From Datura wrightii (lineage: Eukaryota > Streptophyta > Magnoliopsida > Solanales > Solanaceae), in the NCBI GenBank assembly GCA_035772735.1, contig JASDFA010000018.1:57504001-57568000 (forward strand): DNA of 64,000 nucleotides. The letters run 5' to 3'. This document shows positions 21,751 to 32,957 of this stretch, one piece after another. Each line of letters begins with the position of its first letter. The stretch's first letter is position 1. The notes beneath the pieces are model-generated. The model was not told the DNA's origin. It worked only from the letters and a program-made list of their open reading frames with translations, and did no database searches. The position numbers and the translations under genes are program-made.

Positions 21751-22971
21751 ATGGCAAGCAGACAAGATAAAGGCAAGGGTGCTTCTACCTCAGGCACCGG
21801 TAGGAAAAGGATGAGACTGGGCACCGCAGTCCCAGCTGCACCCGCTGTTCCTCACGGCCAACGCCGCCAATACGGAACAAGATGGGTAACCTAGGAAGGA
21901 AAGAAATGGTATGCTAAGCATAAGGAGAACAAGTACTTCCCGGAAGAACATATTGCACGGGAACCACTCGCACAGGAGTTCCCTCGCATTGTTCAGAGAA
22001 TTGAAGCAGCTGGGCTCAGCTTTATTTTTCAGGAGCCCAAGGAGTGCAACCTTCACTTGGTCCGAGAGTTCTATGCAAATTGGAACCCGGCCATCAGAAG
22101 CCACACAATAAAAATCAGAGGGCAAATTGTCACTCCGGAACCCCACCAATTTAATGCCATCGTCGAAGCGCGGGACACAGACGCCCACGTTCTCCGCCAG
22201 CTAAACATCACCCCACCGTACACCGACATCAGACGTATGTTGTGTGGGGCTCGATCCACAGCCCGATGGAGTAGACATAAGGAGAGGGGTTACCACCAGA
22301 CTCTGCCTTATTCGCAGATGAACAGGGAGGCCAGAATATGGCTGAAGATTGTGTGTTCGTGTTTGATCCCGGGAGTTCATATGACGGACGTGACCCGGGA
22401 CCGTGTCTGCTTGGTGTATGCCCTTATGAAAGGGCTTGAGATTAATGTTAAGGCAGTCATTATATCCGCCATGAAGAGAGCCAGACTGCACTAGGGCCAC
22501 AGATAGGGGTTTGGCGGACTCATCACCACCTTCCTCCGAGGCCTCGACATTGAGGAAGAGGCTTTGGACTATATTCCGCAGTTAGAGCGGAGGGCCCTCG
22601 ATGTGACAAAGACTAAGGCCCCCGACACTACACACGGACCAGTACTGACTTTGGGCGAGCGACATGCTCGTGACGATCAGTACATGGCACGTATGTTCGG
22701 CATGCAGATGCTTCAGCTACGGATTGGTGGGAGACCAGCCACCGAGGAAGAATTATGGTAGCTGGAGCTGGACTACCCCTTTGGCGAGAACGCCAGAGCC
22801 TTATGTCGGGTGGGACCAGCCTTCGTGGAGCCGACGGATGACGATGTCCCTACTGATGAGGAGACACGTCGGGAGGACTCCGATGTGGAGTCCGATGACG
22901 ACGATGGAGCTGACTCAGATATGGGCGACGAGGCTACAGCACCGGATGAAGAAGTCGAATATTTCGACTAA
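21751..22971 (+). pseudogene. Element C ORF2: 'putative plant transposon protein'
   Basis: One continuous frame of about 406 codons from ATG 21751 (MASRQDKGKGAST) to TAA 22969-22971 (EEVEYFD end), homologous over its full length to B 12143-13365. Core motifs include EFPRIV, LSFIFQEPKECNLHLVREFY, LNITPPY, MNREARIWLKIVCSCLIPG and RDRVCLVYALMKG. The tail is acidic (VESDDDDGADSD). The frame has no frameshift but four in-frame stops, all TAG, at 21892, 22492, 22504 and 22759. Function is unknown; no transmembrane segment is seen. Keeping this gene while all of pol is lost suggests it is useful to the element or tolerated as cargo. Confidence 0.82.
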
Positions 22972-24863
22972 TTAGGGAGTTCCACCACCCGAATTTTTTG
23001 TGTTGTAATTTTTGTGAACACTGGGGACAGTGTTCGATTTATGTGTGGGGTGGGGAGTAGCTAGGTGCTGGGACTTGGGCTCTAATTTGCTGTATGTTTT
23101 TCCTTGGTTTGGATGAATGTTTGTGCTTTCCCTGTTATGAACTGATTTGTGGTGTATGTGTATATATTTGTTTGTGTGGTTAATGATGTGCGGTATGAAA
23201 AGTTGTGGTTTCCAGTGTAAATATTTTGTAAATATTTTTTTTCTATCGACATGATCGATATTTTTCAAAATTTTTGCGAAGATATTTTGCAATTATCAAA
23301 ATCTTTTGTAAATATGTTTCTATCGAAATGATCGATGTGTTGCAAAATTTTTCAATTTTTTTTTTTTGTGTTTCTCGGAGTTTGTTTTCGGTTCTTTTAC
23401 CGAGAATAGTCCCATTGAACCGATGTCATAGTTAGTGACCGTTCCCTATGATGGATGGATGACGACCGTCTTAAGGGAAATGTAGTCGGTAGGAGTAGGA
23501 TTTTTATTTGTTTTTAGGTTTTCTTTGGTGGATTGCATCAATGAACTGTAGTTGCTTATGGTTGCTAAAATTTCGTTGCGTGTTGTAACTGATGTTCAAA
23601 ATGTGGAAGTGATTCGTCTGAAAGCATGCAATTCTGTAAATATGTTGAGTTACCTAGGCTATAGAATTTGATTCAGTATGATTGAGGCTTAATCTTGAAT
23701 TCATGTAATTGACTAATTAAAGAGTCTGTGAATGCATCTTGATTCGAGCATGTGCATGAAGTGTGAAGTGAGGTATTGCTATTCCATGTCATTGTGAAGT
23801 GTCTAGAACTTGCCTGGTGTGTATACAAAACGAAATGAAGGAGGTGTAGTGTTGGAAAGGATGTAGGCATTTCTTTGTTTTAACCGATAGTTTCCATTTT
23901 TTCTTGTCAAATTCTACCTTTCTATGTGTTGTATACCCTAGTTAGCCCGTTGAGCCTTTAGCCGATTTCTTTCTTTCTTTTGTCCAAAATTGTATAAACT
24001 ATGCTTTATTCCTTCTTTTCATTAGCCTTAAAGTCTATACGAAACTCTTAAGCGCTTACAAAGAAAAGACAATGTTTCCCAAAGTGTTAAAGAGTGAAAA
24101 GAAAAAGAAAAGCAGAGTGAGGAAAGAAAAGATGATGTTGAAGAGGCACTTATTGTAATTAAATGATATTGAGGGTACATGAAAACCCTTTGTTTTGTAT
24201 CAAGTGTGTTTGATGAAATGGGCAGTACGAAAGGAAACCAGCATGAATGGGAGAAAAAGAGGAAAGAGAGGAACAATGTCCATGAGTCGATGGGAATGTG
24301 TTGAAAAGGCGCTTAAGGATGCTAGCGACTATTATTGGCTAATCCAATATATATACTAGATCCATAGCCCCGTTGCAACCCATTAAAGTCCTACGTGATC
24401 TTACATTGCATGTCTTTATATTAGTGGGGTAATACACTAAGGGCAAGCTTATGGGTCATGACATGAGGCATGTGAATTCTTTCGGGAGAGAGAGTGAAAT
24501 TAATTTTTATATGCCCCTACTTGCATGTTTGTGTGTTGCATGAACAAAAAGGGGAAGATTCTCTCGAGTTGTGAGGGAACATGCTTGATGAAAGATTGAT
24601 TTTCGTGTCGGATTTCTTGATTAGCTGATTTGCATGAGTTTGCCGATATCAAGAATCAATTCTTAAAGTCTAGGAAGTCTTGATATATTAAAGGTCATTG
24701 TATTGTACGACCAAGCATGTTTTCTTGATGATTTGAAAAAATTGAATAATCGGTATGACCGTAGCGTAAATGGTCGCACCATAGTGACGAAGGTTGGGAT
24801 GTAATTTGCATGATTTGTGTATGTGTTGTTCGAGGACGAACAAGGATTTAAGTGTGGGGTAAG
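22972..24863 (+). other. Element C 3' non-coding region and polypurine tract
   Basis: About 1.9 kb without coding signal. Segments 23360-23480 and 24410-24840 are recognisably conserved with the B 3' region. A purine-rich stretch lies at 24050-24130. TTCGAGGACGAA is at 24829-24840 and the polypurine tract TTAAGTGTGGGGTAAG at 24848-24863. Confidence 0.75.
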
Positions 24864-26310
24864 TGATCTTGGGTAGATTTATATGCCCAAGTGATACTCA
24901 AACGTATCAATTTGACCTTGTTTGTTGTGCAATGTGTATATAATATCATGTAATCGGTAATAAAATGCGAATTTATACTAACCAACATGATTAGCATTTG
25001 TTTTGCAGGTAAATGTGATTTTTAGGAGCTAAAATGCATGTTGGAACTATATCGGAGTTGGACTTGGATGCGAGCGTGGAAAAGACATTGGAATGCACAA
25101 TTTATAGGGGCTCCGCGATGGAGCCGTGCCACGCTACCATCGTGGTAGCACACTGCCTAGACAGGAATTAAAATGGCAAATTCCAGTGTGCCAACGCATC
25201 AGCTCCGTGGCACTGAGAGAGGCCTCCGCGTTTGCCTCCGTGCCACGTTGAGGCTAATTTACCGGACCCTGAAATTCCAGTGAAGGTCCGCGTCCACGCC
25301 GTGTCACGGAGGCAGTGCTCCGCGTTGGCCTCCGTGACACGTTGCTTGTTATTCCGGGAAAAAATTTCCCACTAGTATAAATAGCACACTTAGGTTTATT
25401 TTAAGCAGTTTTTAGTTTTTAGACGGAGTTCAGAAGTGGAGAGCAAGGACGTGGGTTAGGAGCAGTTGAGGAACGAAAAAGCTAAGGGATTTCTTCTCTT
25501 CTTTTATTCTTTCTATCAATTGTACGTATGATTTACACTCATTTTAGGATGATCAATCCACAAATGAGTGGCTAATTCTCTTCCTTGCTAAGGTTTTGAC
25601 ACTTGTAATAAATTTTGATTATAATTGATATGGTTTTCTTCTTCTTCTTCCATGTTGTTCTATTAATTCTTGTTCTTACTGCATTAGTGTGTGGTCGACA
25701 TTAATGTACATCTAAAAAGTCCAATTTCACTCGAAAGAGCAAGAAATTGGAAAGTTGTGAATTAATAGGGTATTGTTGTTAACTTGATTTGGGAAAATTG
25801 GGTTTTGATGTGCTTTCCTGATAGAAATATACTTGAAAGCCGTATTAGTCAATTTAGGAACCGGAATTGTATTGCTAGGTCATAAATTGCATTTGATCAC
25901 AGAAATGTAGACGGATGGTTTATGATTCTAACGTGAAATTAAATACGAGAGTTTTAATTTCTAGGCGAATGTTCTTGGCTAGCAACATGAAGAAGAGATT
26001 AACCAAATTATCATGATTATCAAGTTCATTACTTGTTCTTAACCTTGGCATGTTCATATCCATTGTCTAAATTCACAGTAAATAGTTGTTATTAATTTTA
26101 GTACATATAGTTTAGAAACAAAAACTCAAGTAACTGTTGGTTACATTGTTGTTAGCATAATTAGAAGTGAAATAGGAACATAGTAAACTAGGAAACTTTA
26201 CATATCTTGAGCCTCCTTGGATCGATACTTGGCTACTTAGCCACTTTATTACTTGTTTGACCACGTGCACTTGTGTGTCGGTTTTTAACCTATACCGGAA
26301 CACCCGAACA
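24864..26310 (+). mobile_element. Element C 3' LTR
   Basis: A 1447-bp direct repeat of 17829-19274, from TGATCTTGGG to CCCGAACA, followed by target copy ACGCC (26311-26315) identical to 17824-17828. Hairpin arms CGTGTCACGGAGG 25300-25312 and CCTCCGTGACACG 25329-25341 are perfect; the TATA box is at 25376-25384. With its LTRs this 8.48-kb element is structurally complete but lacks any polymerase or integrase. Confidence 0.95.
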
Positions 26311-26315
26311 ACGCC

Positions 26316-27200
26316 TACAGAATCAGTTGAGTTGGCAGCATTTCGGTTACGGGACATCGCCATATTGTGGTATGAAACCTGGGAAAGGTCCCGAGGGAGA
26401 GATGTTTCCCCTCCGACCTGGTCCAGCTTCTCAGGAGATTTTCTGGATCACTATTTGCCGCGGGAGTTTCGACAGGCCCGGGTAGACCAGTTCCTACATC
26501 TGGAGCAGGGGGCCATGAGTGTTCGGGAATATGCCTTTCGGTTTGATTCTTTGGCCCGGTACGCACCAGCCTTTGTTGATACCATGGCATCCAGAGTACA
26601 CCGCTTTATCATGGGGTTGAATCCCGAATATGTTGAGACTTGTATTACGGCTACACTGCGAGAGGACATGGACATCGCTCGATTTCAGGCATTCGCCCAG
26701 AATATTGAGGGCATCAGACAGCGGCATCGGGAGATCAGAAGGGCCAATCAGGAACAGCGCCGCCGGGACAGGCCAGTTGAGTTACAAAGGAAGGCTCGAG
26801 GAGGACCCAGGCCACGATTGTTAGATAGGTCGCCCAGGCCCCCGCCTCCGCCACAGCCGCAGGGGGGTAGATTCAGCCGTAGGGGGCAGTCGGAGACTGG
26901 TAGAGGCTCGCAGATGGCAGATTCACCATTATAGAGGAGGGCGGAGCAGAGTAGGTATACCTTACCACTTTGCCCTATATGCAGTCGACGCCATCCTGGA
27001 GCATGCAGGTATGGCTCCACTGCATGTTATATTTGTGGCCAAGAAGGCCATTTGATGAAAGATTGCCCAGCCAGAGGTCGAGAGGACCGGGATAGATAGG
27101 ATAGGGCATCTGCAGGGTCACGAGCCATAGCATCCTCGGCAGGGCGCAGGCCCTTAGTTTCAGCAGGCAGGGGTCGGGGCAGATCAAAGGCCTCCAGTAC
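26316..27200 (+). pseudogene. gag: Element D gag, 3' part
   Basis: Continues gag after C: TESVELAAFRLRDIAILWYE, then WSSFSGDFLDHYLPREFRQA, EQGAMSVREYAFRFDSLARY and a basic/proline-rich region (PRPPPPPQPQGG). The first frame ends at 26934 by a frameshift relative to E. The nucleocapsid CCHC knuckle CYICGQEGHLMKDC is intact in sequence near 27024-27065 in another frame. A stop near 27096 follows. Confidence 0.88.
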
Positions 27201-27700
27201 AGGTGCGGGTCCAAGCCGCACATATGCTTTTCCAGGGAGGCAAGATTCAGAAGCGTCACCTGATGTTGTGACAGGTATGCTAACTATCTGCTCACACCCT
27301 GCTTATGTATTGATTAATCCAGGGTCCACTTTGTCCTACATTACTCCATTTGTGGCATGAAAGTTCAATATTGCACCAGAATTATTACAGCAGCCCTTTT
27401 CGGTATCCACACTCATCGGTGACTCGATCATGGCTAGCCGAATTTACCGGGGCTGTACGGTAGAGGTTGTCGACCGTCAGACCACAGTGAATCTGGTCGA
27501 GTTAGAAATGATAGACTTCGATGCCATAATGGGTATGGATTGGCTAGTGTCGTGCTTTGCCAATGTCGAATGTTGGACCAAGACGGTCCGATTTCACTTT
27601 CCAGGAGAAGCAGTGCGGGAGTGGAAGGGAAGCACCGCTACGCCAAAAGGTAGGTTTATTTCTCAGGCAAGGAAATTGATATCTAAGCGGTGTATTTACC
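27201..27700 (+). pseudogene. Element D aspartic protease, catalytic Asp lost
   Basis: The retropepsin region. Where E reads VLIDPGST, D reads VLINPGST (about 27307-27330), so the catalytic aspartate is replaced by asparagine. A TGA near 27358 interrupts the following ITPFVA-KFNIAPELL stretch. Downstream motifs EMIDFDAIMGMDWL and WKGSTATPKGRF are intact. Even without the stops this protease should be inactive. Confidence 0.82.
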
Positions 27701-29192
27701 ATCTGGTCAGAGTTCAGGATGTCCGAGCAGAATCTCCGACACTCCAGTCTGTTCCGGTAGTGAACGAGTTTCCTGATGTGTTTCTTGATGAGTTACCTGG
27801 TATTCCCCTAGAAAGGGAGATAGATTTTGCTATTGACTTGTTACCAGGCACTCAGCTGATATCAATTCCTCCCTATCGTATGGCTCCTGCAGAACTCAGA
27901 GAATTAAAGGAGCAGATGAAAGACTTGTTGGATAAAGGTTTTATCCGGCCTAGTACTTCTCCGTGGGGTGCGCCAGTTCTGTTTGTAAGAAAGAAAGATG
28001 GCTCACTCCGTATGTGCATAGATTACCGGCAACTGAACAAAGTTACAGTAAAGAACAAGTACCTGCTTCCCAGAATTAATGACTTGTTTGACCAGTTGCA
28101 GGGGGCCAGATGTTTTTCTAAGATAGATCTGAGGTCCGGATATCACCAGGTCCGGGTTCGTGAAAAGGACATTCCAAAGACTGCTTTCAGGACCAGGTAT
28201 GGTCACTTTGAATTTCTAGTCTTGTCTTTTGGGCTGACGAATGCTCCCGCAGTGTTTATGGATCTGATGAATAGCATATTCAGACTGTATTTGGATCTGT
28301 TCGTGATAGTATTTATCGATGATATCCTAGTATATTCTCGTTCAGAGACAGATCACCAGAACCATTTACGAATAGTACTCCAGATCCTTAGAGACCGTCA
28401 GTTGTACGCCAAGTTTTCTAAGTGTGAGTTCTGGCTGAACTCAGTTGCCTTTTTGGGGCATATCATGTCAGATGCTGGTATACAGGTAGACACACAGAAA
28501 AAATAGAGGCGGTCAAGACATGGCCTAGACCCACCACTCCGACCGAGGTTCGCAGTTTCCTGGGTTTAGCAGGATATTATCAGAGATTTGTTGAAGGATT
28601 CTCCACTATAGCAGCACCTCTGACAAAGATAACACAGAAAGCAGCGAAATTTTAGTGGACGGAGGCATGTGAGCAGAGTTTCCAAGAATTTAAAGATAGA
28701 CTGACCTCCGCCCCAGTTTTAGCATTGCCCGAGGGATTAGATGGGTACGCGGTGTATTGCGACGCTTCAGGTTTGGGACTGGGTTGTGTGTTGATGCAGC
28801 ATGGTAGGGTAATTGCTTATGCTTCCAGACAGCTGAGGAAACACGAAAAGAACTATCCAACCCATGACCTGAAATTGGCCGCAGTGATCCACGCCCTAAA
28901 GATTTGGAGGCATTATCTATATGGCATCCATGTAGACATCTTTACGGATCATAAAAGCCTGCAGTATATTTTCACACAGAGGGAGTTAAATCTGCGGCAG
29001 CGTCGCTGGTCAGAATTGTTGAAAGATTATGATGTAAATATTCTCTATCACCCGGGAAGAGCTAATGTAGTGGCAGATGCCCTGAGCCGTAAGTCAATGG
29101 GGAGTTTGGCGTATTTGCGACCTGAGAAGCGGGAGTTAGCCAAGGAAGTTCATCAGCTAGTTGGTTTAGCCGTTCGAATAATGGAAACATAA
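27701..29192 (+). pseudogene. pol: Element D reverse transcriptase and RNase H
   Basis: RT from DVFLDELPGIPLEREIDFAI through LLDKGFIRPSTSPWGAPVLF, DLRSGYHQVRVREKD and the catalytic FIDD at 28312-28323. The frame breaks at 28497-28502, where an A run is two bases longer than in E. A TAG near 28655 follows. RNase H is recognisable (AVYCDASGLGLGCVLMQHGR, FTDHKSLQYIFT), ending at LYHPGRANVVADALSRKS and a TAA at 29190-29192. Confidence 0.93.
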
Positions 29193-30634
29193 AATAATAG
29201 AGCAGTAATTCATAATTCTGTTGTGTCCTCATTAGTTACAGAGGTGAAAGGACGACAGTACGAGGACCCTGACTTACTCCAGCTCAGAGATAGAGTTCAG
29301 AAAGGTAAGGAGTCAGATTTCCAAATGACTGAGGATGATGTGCTACGCTGTAAGGGCCGCCTTTGTGTTCCAAATGTTTCAGAGCTTCGCCAGCAGATTA
29401 TGCATGAAGTACATTACGCCCGCTATTCCCTCCATCCAGGAGCAACGAAAATGTACCACGACATCAGAGAAATCTACTGGTTGCCAGGTATGAAAGTTGA
29501 AATAGCTGAATTTGTATCTAGATGTCCTAACTGTCAGCAGGTGAAAGCGGAGCACCGGAAACCGGGCGGTCTGACGCAAGATATAACGGTGCCTATGTGG
29601 AAATTGGAAGCAATAAATATGGATTTTGTAACAGGGTTACCCCGTACCAAAAGCAGAAATGATTCCATTTGGGTAATAGTTGACAGGCTGACAAAATCAG
29701 CTCATTTCCTGCCAGTAAAGGCTACCTTCTCGGCTGAGGATTATGCCGAATTATATATCAGAGAAATAGTGAGATTACATGGAGTGCCTGTATCCATCAT
29801 TTCAGATAGGGGAGCACAGTTTATAGCTAGATTCTGGCAGTCGTTCCAGAGGGGTTTGGGAACACAGATTAATTTGAGCAGAGCATTCCACCCTCAACAG
29901 ATGGGCAGGCTGAGCAGACTATCCAAACGCTCGAAGATATGCAACGAGCGTGTGTACTAGATTTTGGGGGTAGCTGGGATGAGCATCTTTCGTTGATTGA
30001 ATTTTCTTATAATAACAATTATCATTCAGCTATCCAGATGGCGCCCTTTGAAGCATTATATGGGCGAAAATGTAGATCACCGGTAGGCTGGTTTGAAGTG
30101 GGGGAATCAGCATTGATTGGGCCAGACATCATTCAACAGTCAGAGGAGAAGGTAAAGCTTATCAGAGAACGCCTGCTGACTGCTCAGAGCCGCCAGAAGT
30201 CTTATGCAGATATGCGGCGCAGAAATCTAGAATTTGCGGTAAATGACTGGGTATACCTGAAAGTGTCTCCGATGAAAGGGGTGATGAGATTTGGCAAGAA
30301 AGGCAAGCTTAGCCCGAGATTCATTGGGCCATATCAGATTCAGCGAAGAATAGGCCGAGTTGGATACGAATTGAACTTGCCTCCAGAGTTAGCATCTGTT
30401 CACCCAGTATTCCATGTATCCATGTTGAGGAAGTTCGTAGGAGACCCTTCCACGGTTGTTCCAGTTCAGGATGTCCAGGTCACAGAAGAGTTAGCATATG
30501 AAGAGGTTCCAGTAGCTATCTTAGACAGACAGATTCGCAGGTTGAGGACTAAAGATATTGCGTCTGTCAAAGTATTGTGGCGTAACAGGAATCGTGAGGA
30601 GATGACGTAGGAAGCTGAAGAAGATAAGCTCTAA
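29193..30634 (+). pseudogene. pol: Element D integrase, 3' end truncated
   Basis: The HHCC zinc region (HPGATKMYHDIREIYWLPG, CPNCQQVKAEH) is intact, as are the first two catalytic aspartates (NMDFVTGLPRT, IISDRGAQFIARF). A frameshift near 29900 destroys the region of the catalytic glutamate. The C-terminal half reads well from 29939 (SPRFIGPYQIQRRIGRVGYE). A TAG at 30608-30610 replaces a tryptophan present in E. About 30 bases later the 3' LTR begins, so the remaining pol codons, the 3' UTR and the polypurine tract are missing. Confidence 0.92.
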
Positions 30635-31990
30635 TTTTATACCCCGTAGGATTTCCAGCACCTAGATGACCTATTCACACGTTGGTTAAGCGTATTTGTA
30701 GGCCATACGTGCTAAAGGAAGGCCCGGGAAAAGATCGGACGAGAAACCTGTCGAACCATCGCGGAAGGAGCCGAGGCAGAGCCCCTCCGCGATGGCGGCG
30801 TGTCACGGAGGTGAAGCCTCCGCGTTGGCTCCATGACACGTTGGCCTTGTCCAGGCCCAAGTATATAAAGCCCCACTTCGGTTTTAATTCATTTAAACTT
30901 ATAAAATTTCCAGTGAAACAGAAAGGAAAAATCAAAGGAGAGAAAAGAACGAAGGGGGTAATATAATTTCATCTGATTACGCTGCCAAACATCGTCCAAA
31001 CTCAAATTAACCTTAGATACTGAGGTATTTAGTAGTAGAGAGCATTTCTAGGGATTTAGTTTCGTGAAATACGGTCGACGAATCATCGAGCTACCGAGCT
31101 AAGGTAAGTAAAATTTCTCCAAACTAGTGTCTATGTGTTCCTAGCTGTGAAGTGAATATTTCTCCCTTCTGAACCTCTGAAAAATAGCGAGTTTTTGACC
31201 GTCTTTCGATAAGCCTAAGTTTAGGCTATAAATTATATCGAAAGTAATGTTATTCTTTAAAATAAAGCTATATTTAGTATTAATTGACATATTTATAAAT
31301 GTAGTTGGGAGAAATAGTTGAAGTGTTGGCCGAGTCTCATCCGACAGATGGATAGTTCGAGGATAAGGTATGTAAAGCTAGTTTCCTCGGCAAGTTAGTA
31401 ATCTCGGTATAGTAAAGTAATTTAAAGGCCAGTAGAATGTTCAGAAGTCATGTATTATGTTTGTTACAAATGTTGGTACGATATTAGAATCATCAGGTTA
31501 TAATTAGCACGAAACTTGCTAGCACGATATAGATTCTAATACATGTGTTAGGAACTACACAGCATGCTTAGTATGTGATGTAGTACGGAATGTTAGGATA
31601 TTATCGTATTCAGTTGAAACCCAGTAAAACAATGTAATATCTATAAGGCATTTCAGAAGTAGTATGATAGGTTAAAATGAAGTTTAGAAAGCATGTCAGA
31701 AATAGTAAATCATGTTACTACAGAAACTCAGTAGACAGCATGGTGGCCTCGTCGGCCCGCATAGGTTTCCCTATATTGAATGTGTTCTGGTTAGCTGATA
31801 GTGCAGGTACAGGTGGCTATAGGCCAGTTGGCCGGAGGCTGTGTTTACAGTCGTTATATAGCTGGTTGGTTTCTTGGAATAGAGCCAGGGCCAGCCAAAA
31901 GCACCAGACGTGCTTAGGCTGGACCATCTAGCTGTCCAGAGTCTAGCAGGCACCAGGTGCCCGTCATACCCTCCAGGGTGGGGTGTGACA
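30635..31990 (+). mobile_element. Element D 3' LTR
   Basis: A 1356-bp direct repeat of 15830-17184, ending GGTGTGACA at 31990 and followed by target copy GTTAT (31991-31995). Its first bases are TTTTATACC instead of TGTTATACC, so the terminal TG is lost. Hairpin arms are 30799-30810 and 30829-30840 (one mismatch); TATA box GTATATAAAG is at 30861-30870. Confidence 0.93.
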
Positions 31991-32957
31991 GTTATGTTCA
32001 GTATGAATATTAGTACGAAATTGGAAGCATCATATTGTATATAGCGTGAAACTTGCTAGCATGATATAATTCTAATACAAATTGTTAGGACCTGTACAGT
32101 ATGCCAGTATGTGAGGTAGTAAAGTAAGTTAGGATCTTATCGTATTCAGTTGGAGCTTAGTAAAGCAATATAAGTATCTGTAAGGTATCTCAGAAGCAGA
32201 ATGGTAGATTAAAATGATGTTTAGGAAGCATGCTAGAAATAGTAAATCATGTTATTATGAAACTCAGCACTACAACATGATCCCCAGCAGAAAAACTATA
32301 TCTTGTTCAACACTAGAATCAGCACAATATGTCAGAAGATTATATGCATATACCATTATCAGTCTCAGCATGTAGTAAATACATATATATCACTATCACT
32401 AGTTCAGTATATAGTATGTATAGATACATTATTAGCACTAGCTTCAGCATGTGATATACATAGTTAGTATTACTAGTTGAGACCATTGTATTGTCTTGGG
32501 GTTGGATTACCTAGCACTCATGACCGCCCCAGGGTTAATAGCTATATCAACTCATCTGCCAGAGGACGAGGATACGTCACTCTACGGAGTGGCATGCCGT
32601 CCCATAGGGGACGAAGATGGGATGCCAGTTTCCCCATATTGTGCCTTGGTCGGCCTATATACACCCCCGTCGAGCGGGTATGCCTGGGGTGTTGATTCAG
32701 GAGTCCTCCGGACTCAGGTACAATTATAGTCAGGGGCTCAGCGAGCCCAAGGGCATACCCAAGGGATCGACAGGATGCTTATAGTTATTATAGGAGATGG
32801 GACGACCGGGGTAGGTGTATAGATTGCGTGTTGATTGTACCTCCCGGCTTATGGGGCCGGGTAAGGTTTGTGTGCGCCATGCTATGTTATATTATGTTAT
32901 GCCATGTTACACTAGATAAGAGTAGATCGACAATAGAGTGATACATTTCCAGGTATG
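31991..32957 (+). mobile_element. Element E 5' LTR, segment 2 of 3
   Basis: Continues the E LTR between the D and S insertions, matching 42262-43222 of the 3' LTR. It begins with the second GTTAT target copy and ends with GTATG (32953-32957), the target of S. The frames at 32477-32729 also occur in the 3' LTR (42718-42996) and are LTR sequence. Confidence 0.92.

Noticed and set aside
32477..32729. Overlapping 72-77 codon frames
   Set aside because: The same sequence recurs at 42718-42996 in the other LTR of E; LTR non-coding sequence.
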